Assembly: GCA_051657715.1 (NCBI GenBank)
Contig: JBOFLF010000052.1
Span: 1 to 7,854 of the forward strand
From: JBOFBH01 sp051657715
Lineage (GTDB): Bacteria > Actinomycetota > Actinomycetes > Actinomycetales > Angustibacteraceae
DNA length: 7,854 bases
Direction: 5' to 3'
Both the position numbers and the translations under genes were made by a program. Every line of letters starts with the position of its first letter. Position 1 is the stretch's first letter. Shown here piece after piece: positions 5,427 to 7,854 of the stretch. Under the pieces are notes generated by a model. The model searched no databases, was not told the DNA's origin, and was given only the letters and a program-made list of their open reading frames with translations.

Positions 5427-7727
5427 CTACCCCGCCCGCATCGGGGCGGTCGCGGGCGGCATGCTGGTCAACCAGCGCGTGAGCTCCTCCCCCGGCATCG
5501 GTCGGGCCAGGTGATGACCCTGCCCGATGTCACAACCCAGGTCGGCGAGCACCGCGGCGCTGCCCGATGTCTCGACCCCCTCCGCCACGACCCGCAGCCC
5601 CAGCGTGTGCGCGAGCGCCACGGTGTGCTCGACGATCGCGGCGGCTCGGACGTCGATCTCCAGGTCTACGTTGAGGGTGCGGTCCAGCTTCAGCTCGTCA
5701 GCTGGCAGGTCACGCAGGTACGACAACGAGGAATAGCCCGTGCCGTAGTCGTCGATCGAGACCCCGATCCCGTTGTCGCGCAACTCCTCCAGCACCCGTC
5801 GCCCCTCGACCGGGTCGGTCAGCAGGGTCTGCTCGGTGAGCTCGACGGTGAGTGCCTGCGGAGGTAGCCCGTGGCTGCGCAACGCGTCGACGATCTTCAC
5901 CGGCAGGCTCTGGTCGGTGACGTCGGACGCGGTCAGGTTGATCGACACCGGCAGCTGCCGGCCGGCATCCCACCAGGTGGACGCTGCCCGCAGGGCCAGG
6001 TCGAGCACCACCTCGGCCAGGCTGCGTTGCAGGCCAGCCTGCTCCACGTGCGGCAGGAAGGCCGCCGGAGTCAACAGTCCGCGACTCGGGTGCTGCCACC
6101 TCACCAGTGCTTCGACGCCGGTCACCGCTCCGGTGCTCAGCTGCAGCTGAGGCTGCAGGTACACCACCAGCTGGTCGCCGGCCAAGGCTTCGCGCAGCTC
6201 CTCGATGGTCCGCAGCCGCTCGCCGATCGGGCTGCGCGGGTCCGGCGCGTAGCGCACCACCCCCCCGGTGCCGGATGCCTTGGCCTGGTACATCGCCACG
6301 TCCGCGCACCGCAACAGCTCCGACCGGGTGGCAGCGGGCGCAGGGGCGGTCGCCACCCCGATGCTGCCGCCGATGTGGAACCGGACGGTCTCCACCACGA
6401 AGGGGGCGGTCATCGCCTCCTGTACGTCCCAGGCCAGGCTGACCGCCTGCGCACTGTCGGCTTGCGGCAGCAGGACCGCGAACTCGTCGCCGCCGAGACG
6501 GGCCAACAGCCCGTGCGGTTCCACGATCTGCCGGAGCCGTTGGGCCACCTGGACCAGCAAGTCATCGCCAGCGTGGTGGCCCAACGCGTCGTTCACCTCC
6601 TTGAAGCCGTCCAGATCGAGCAGCAGCAAGGCGCACCGGCTCGGACCGGTCGGCCCGTCCAGCAGCTCCTCGCAGCGCCGGTACAGGCCACGGCGGTTGG
6701 CGACACCGGTCAGCTCGTCGGTACGGGCTTGCCGCCGAGCTTCCGGTAGGTCGCGGATCTCCTGGAAGGTCAAAGCTGCCCGGACCGTCGCAGCCAGCGC
6801 GCACCCGATCGCGCACCCCTCCGCGACCGGGCCGATCTCCATCCGCCAGCTCGCCGCCAGCAGTCCCAGACTCATCACGTTGAAGACGATCGGCAGCGTC
6901 AGCACCCGCCAGCCGACGCGCTGGTCCAGGTCCTCCGCCCGTACCGCCGGCTCTCCCCGTTGCAGCTGGGCGCTCAACGCGAACGCGCAGACGAACAGCA
7001 GCCACAGCACGTTGACCGGCTCACCCTGGGCGTAGCCTCCGTTCGAATTCAACGGCAGCAACCAGATATCGGTAGCCGTCAACAGCATGACCCCGGCGGC
7101 CAACGCCACCAACGAACGATCGGGCCGCACCCGCGTCGCCACGCTCACCCCGACCAGCAACGTCAGCAGGATGAGGTCCAACGCCAGGTAGCCAAGGTTG
7201 GTCACGACCGTCGCCAACGGCCCCGTCAGGCTGCGCCACAACGCCTCGGGGGCGATCGATAGTCCTAGCGCCGCGACACCGAGCGCCGCCACGAGCCCGT
7301 CCAGCCACATGCTGGGCTGCACCTGAGCGACCCTGGCGCGCACCTGCAGGCCGATCCCGAGGGCAGCCAACGCGTAGAAGACCCACCACGCGGCGTCCGA
7401 CGCGGACGGGTACGGCACCGGATCGAGATCAGCCACCACCAGGGTGCTGTAGGCGTTCGCGGCTGCCGCGACGAGCAATCCGACGGCGATCAGCTGCCAG
7501 CCGGTGCGAGCCCGGCCCTTCGCCGGCGTCGTCCAACACAAAACGGCGGCGACGACATGACCCATGTTGAACAGCCACAGATCACGCAGCAGGTCCTGCT
7601 CAGCGGGCACATCTGCGGAACCCGGGGCATCCAGGCGCGCGGCAAAGGCCAGCACCGCGCCGACCAGGACAACCCACAGCAGGGAAGCCCAGCGGTGGAT
7701 GTTGCCCCGATGCATCACCAGATCCAT
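5427..7727 (-). CDS. Membrane GGDEF-EAL protein (cyclic-di-GMP cyclase/phosphodiesterase)
   Basis: The protein is predicted to make cyclic-di-GMP from GTP, to hydrolyse it, or both, at the membrane. Of 766 residues, the first ~325 hold about ten hydrophobic segments (near 13, 53, 76, 112, 141, 174, 206, 238, 275 and 306), forming an integral-membrane sensor of unknown ligand. The GGDEF domain follows: TDELTGVANR (336-345), LDLDGFKEVND (370-380), intact GGDEF at 412-416, and MYQAK (479-483). No RXXD inhibitory site precedes GGDEF. The EAL domain has EAL at 539-541, N597, E629, D659-D660 in DDYGTGYSSL, K680, E716 and Q736, so every residue usually needed for hydrolysis is present. I chose ATG 7727 because GAGG lies 5 bases upstream; GTG 7733 overlaps that site. 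It converges on wblA, with 88 bp between. Streptomyces GGDEF-EAL membrane enzymes such as RmdA/RmdB are similar in layout, but I cannot claim orthology. Confidence 0.93.
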   Translation of the reverse strand: MDLVMHRGNIHRWASLLWVVLVGAVLAFAARLDAPGSADVPAEQDLLRDLWLFNMGHVVAAVLCWTTPAKGRARTGWQLIAVGLLVAAAANAYSTLVVADLDPVPYPSASDAAWWVFYALAALGIGLQVRARVAQVQPSMWLDGLVAALGVAALGLSIAPEALWRSLTGPLATVVTNLGYLALDLILLTLLVGVSVATRVRPDRSLVALAAGVMLLTATDIWLLPLNSNGGYAQGEPVNVLWLLFVCAFALSAQLQRGEPAVRAEDLDQRVGWRVLTLPIVFNVMSLGLLAASWRMEIGPVAEGCAIGCALAATVRAALTFQEIRDLPEARRQARTDELTGVANRRGLYRRCEELLDGPTGPSRCALLLLDLDGFKEVNDALGHHAGDDLLVQVAQRLRQIVEPHGLLARLGGDEFAVLLPQADSAQAVSLAWDVQEAMTAPFVVETVRFHIGGSIGVATAPAPAATRSELLRCADVAMYQAKASGTGGVVRYAPDPRSPIGERLRTIEELREALAGDQLVVYLQPQLQLSTGAVTGVEALVRWQHPSRGLLTPAAFLPHVEQAGLQRSLAEVVLDLALRAASTWWDAGRQLPVSINLTASDVTDQSLPVKIVDALRSHGLPPQALTVELTEQTLLTDPVEGRRVLEELRDNGIGVSIDDYGTGYSSLSYLRDLPADELKLDRTLNVDLEIDVRAAAIVEHTVALAHTLGLRVVAEGVETSGSAAVLADLGCDIGQGHHLARPMPGEELTRWLTSMPPATAPMRAG

Positions 7728-7730
7728 CGG

Positions 7731-7790
7731 CACCTCAATGACAGAGGTCGAGTTTGATCACCCACAGTACCTCTGGCATCACATTGAGTG
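7731..7790 (-). promoter_or_regulatory. Nested inverted repeat covering the RBS of the GGDEF-EAL gene
   Basis: CTCAATG (7734-7740) pairs with CATTGAG (7782-7788), and inside it CAGAGGT (7742-7748) pairs with ACCTCTG (7769-7775) around a 20-base loop. With a single bulge the outer arm extends to CAC (7731-7733) and GTG (7788-7790). The ribosome binding site GAGGT (7736-7732 on the minus strand) falls in the outer arm, a few bases from the ATG at 7727. In RNA this would mask the site; in DNA it could be an operator. A TANNNT-like TACTGT (7769-7764, minus) lies within it. Confidence 0.55.
7764..7769 (-). promoter_or_regulatory. Candidate -10 element TACTGT for the GGDEF-EAL gene
   Basis: It fits the actinobacterial TANNNT pattern about 37 bases upstream of the start codon. 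No convincing -35 hexamer is seen at the proper distance. If it is real, initiation would fall inside the loop of the surrounding inverted repeat, making that repeat an operator rather than an mRNA hairpin. Confidence 0.25.
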
Positions 7791-7854
7791 GGCCGCGTCG
7801 GTGGCGGTGACTCGGTTCAGTCGAGAGCAGGCGTCTGAGGTCCAGCCGGCGACG

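Noticed and set aside
5432..5449. CCGCCC/GGGCGG hairpin at the end of the GGDEF-EAL gene
   Set aside because: It lies within the last codons of the gene and has no following T run, so it is most likely a by-product of GC-rich coding sequence.
5871..6749. 292-codon plus-strand frame and other frames opposite the GGDEF-EAL gene
   Set aside because: They are antisense or out-of-frame shadows of a coding region with intact GGDEF and EAL motifs.

Overview
The window is GC-rich throughout, with strong G/C preference at third codon positions. It carries genes typical of Actinobacteria: a WhiB-family protein, a PonA2-type penicillin-binding protein with a PASTA domain, and an actinobacterial-style IS256 transposase. 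WblA/WhiB4 and PonA2 lie head to head, as whiB4 and ponA2 do in Mycobacterium tuberculosis. The WhiB protein resembles Streptomyces WblA most closely. I cannot name a genus.

Layout. Bases 1-91 hold the first 30 codons of an IS256-family transposase on the minus strand, cut by the window edge. Bases 92-488 hold no convincing gene: the probable left end of the element, a 24-bp direct repeat and a 12-bp tandem repeat. A tRNA-Pro(CGG) with encoded CCA follows on the minus strand (489-565). A metallophosphoesterase (minus, 673-1629) is divergent from a GatB/YqeY-domain gene (plus, 1737-2189). That gene converges on a large bifunctional penicillin-binding protein (minus, 2260-4659). A 352-bp divergent regulatory region with two palindromes and a GC hairpin separates it from wblA/whiB4 (plus, 5012-5338). 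A membrane GGDEF-EAL cyclic-di-GMP enzyme (minus, 5427-7727) converges on wblA. The last ~125 bp lie upstream of it and contain a nested inverted repeat that overlaps its ribosome binding site.

How the genes fit together. From 489 to 5338 this looks like a conserved chromosomal block: a cell-wall synthase, its divergent Fe-S regulator, an exported or membrane-attached phosphoesterase and a small tRNA-binding-like protein. The accessory material is the IS256 end beside the tRNA. The cyclic-di-GMP gene may be a local neighbour of the block rather than part of it. I found no CRISPR array, toxin-antitoxin pair, phage gene or clearly new multigene system. The most unusual structure is the inverted repeat that could mask the ribosome binding site of the GGDEF-EAL gene.
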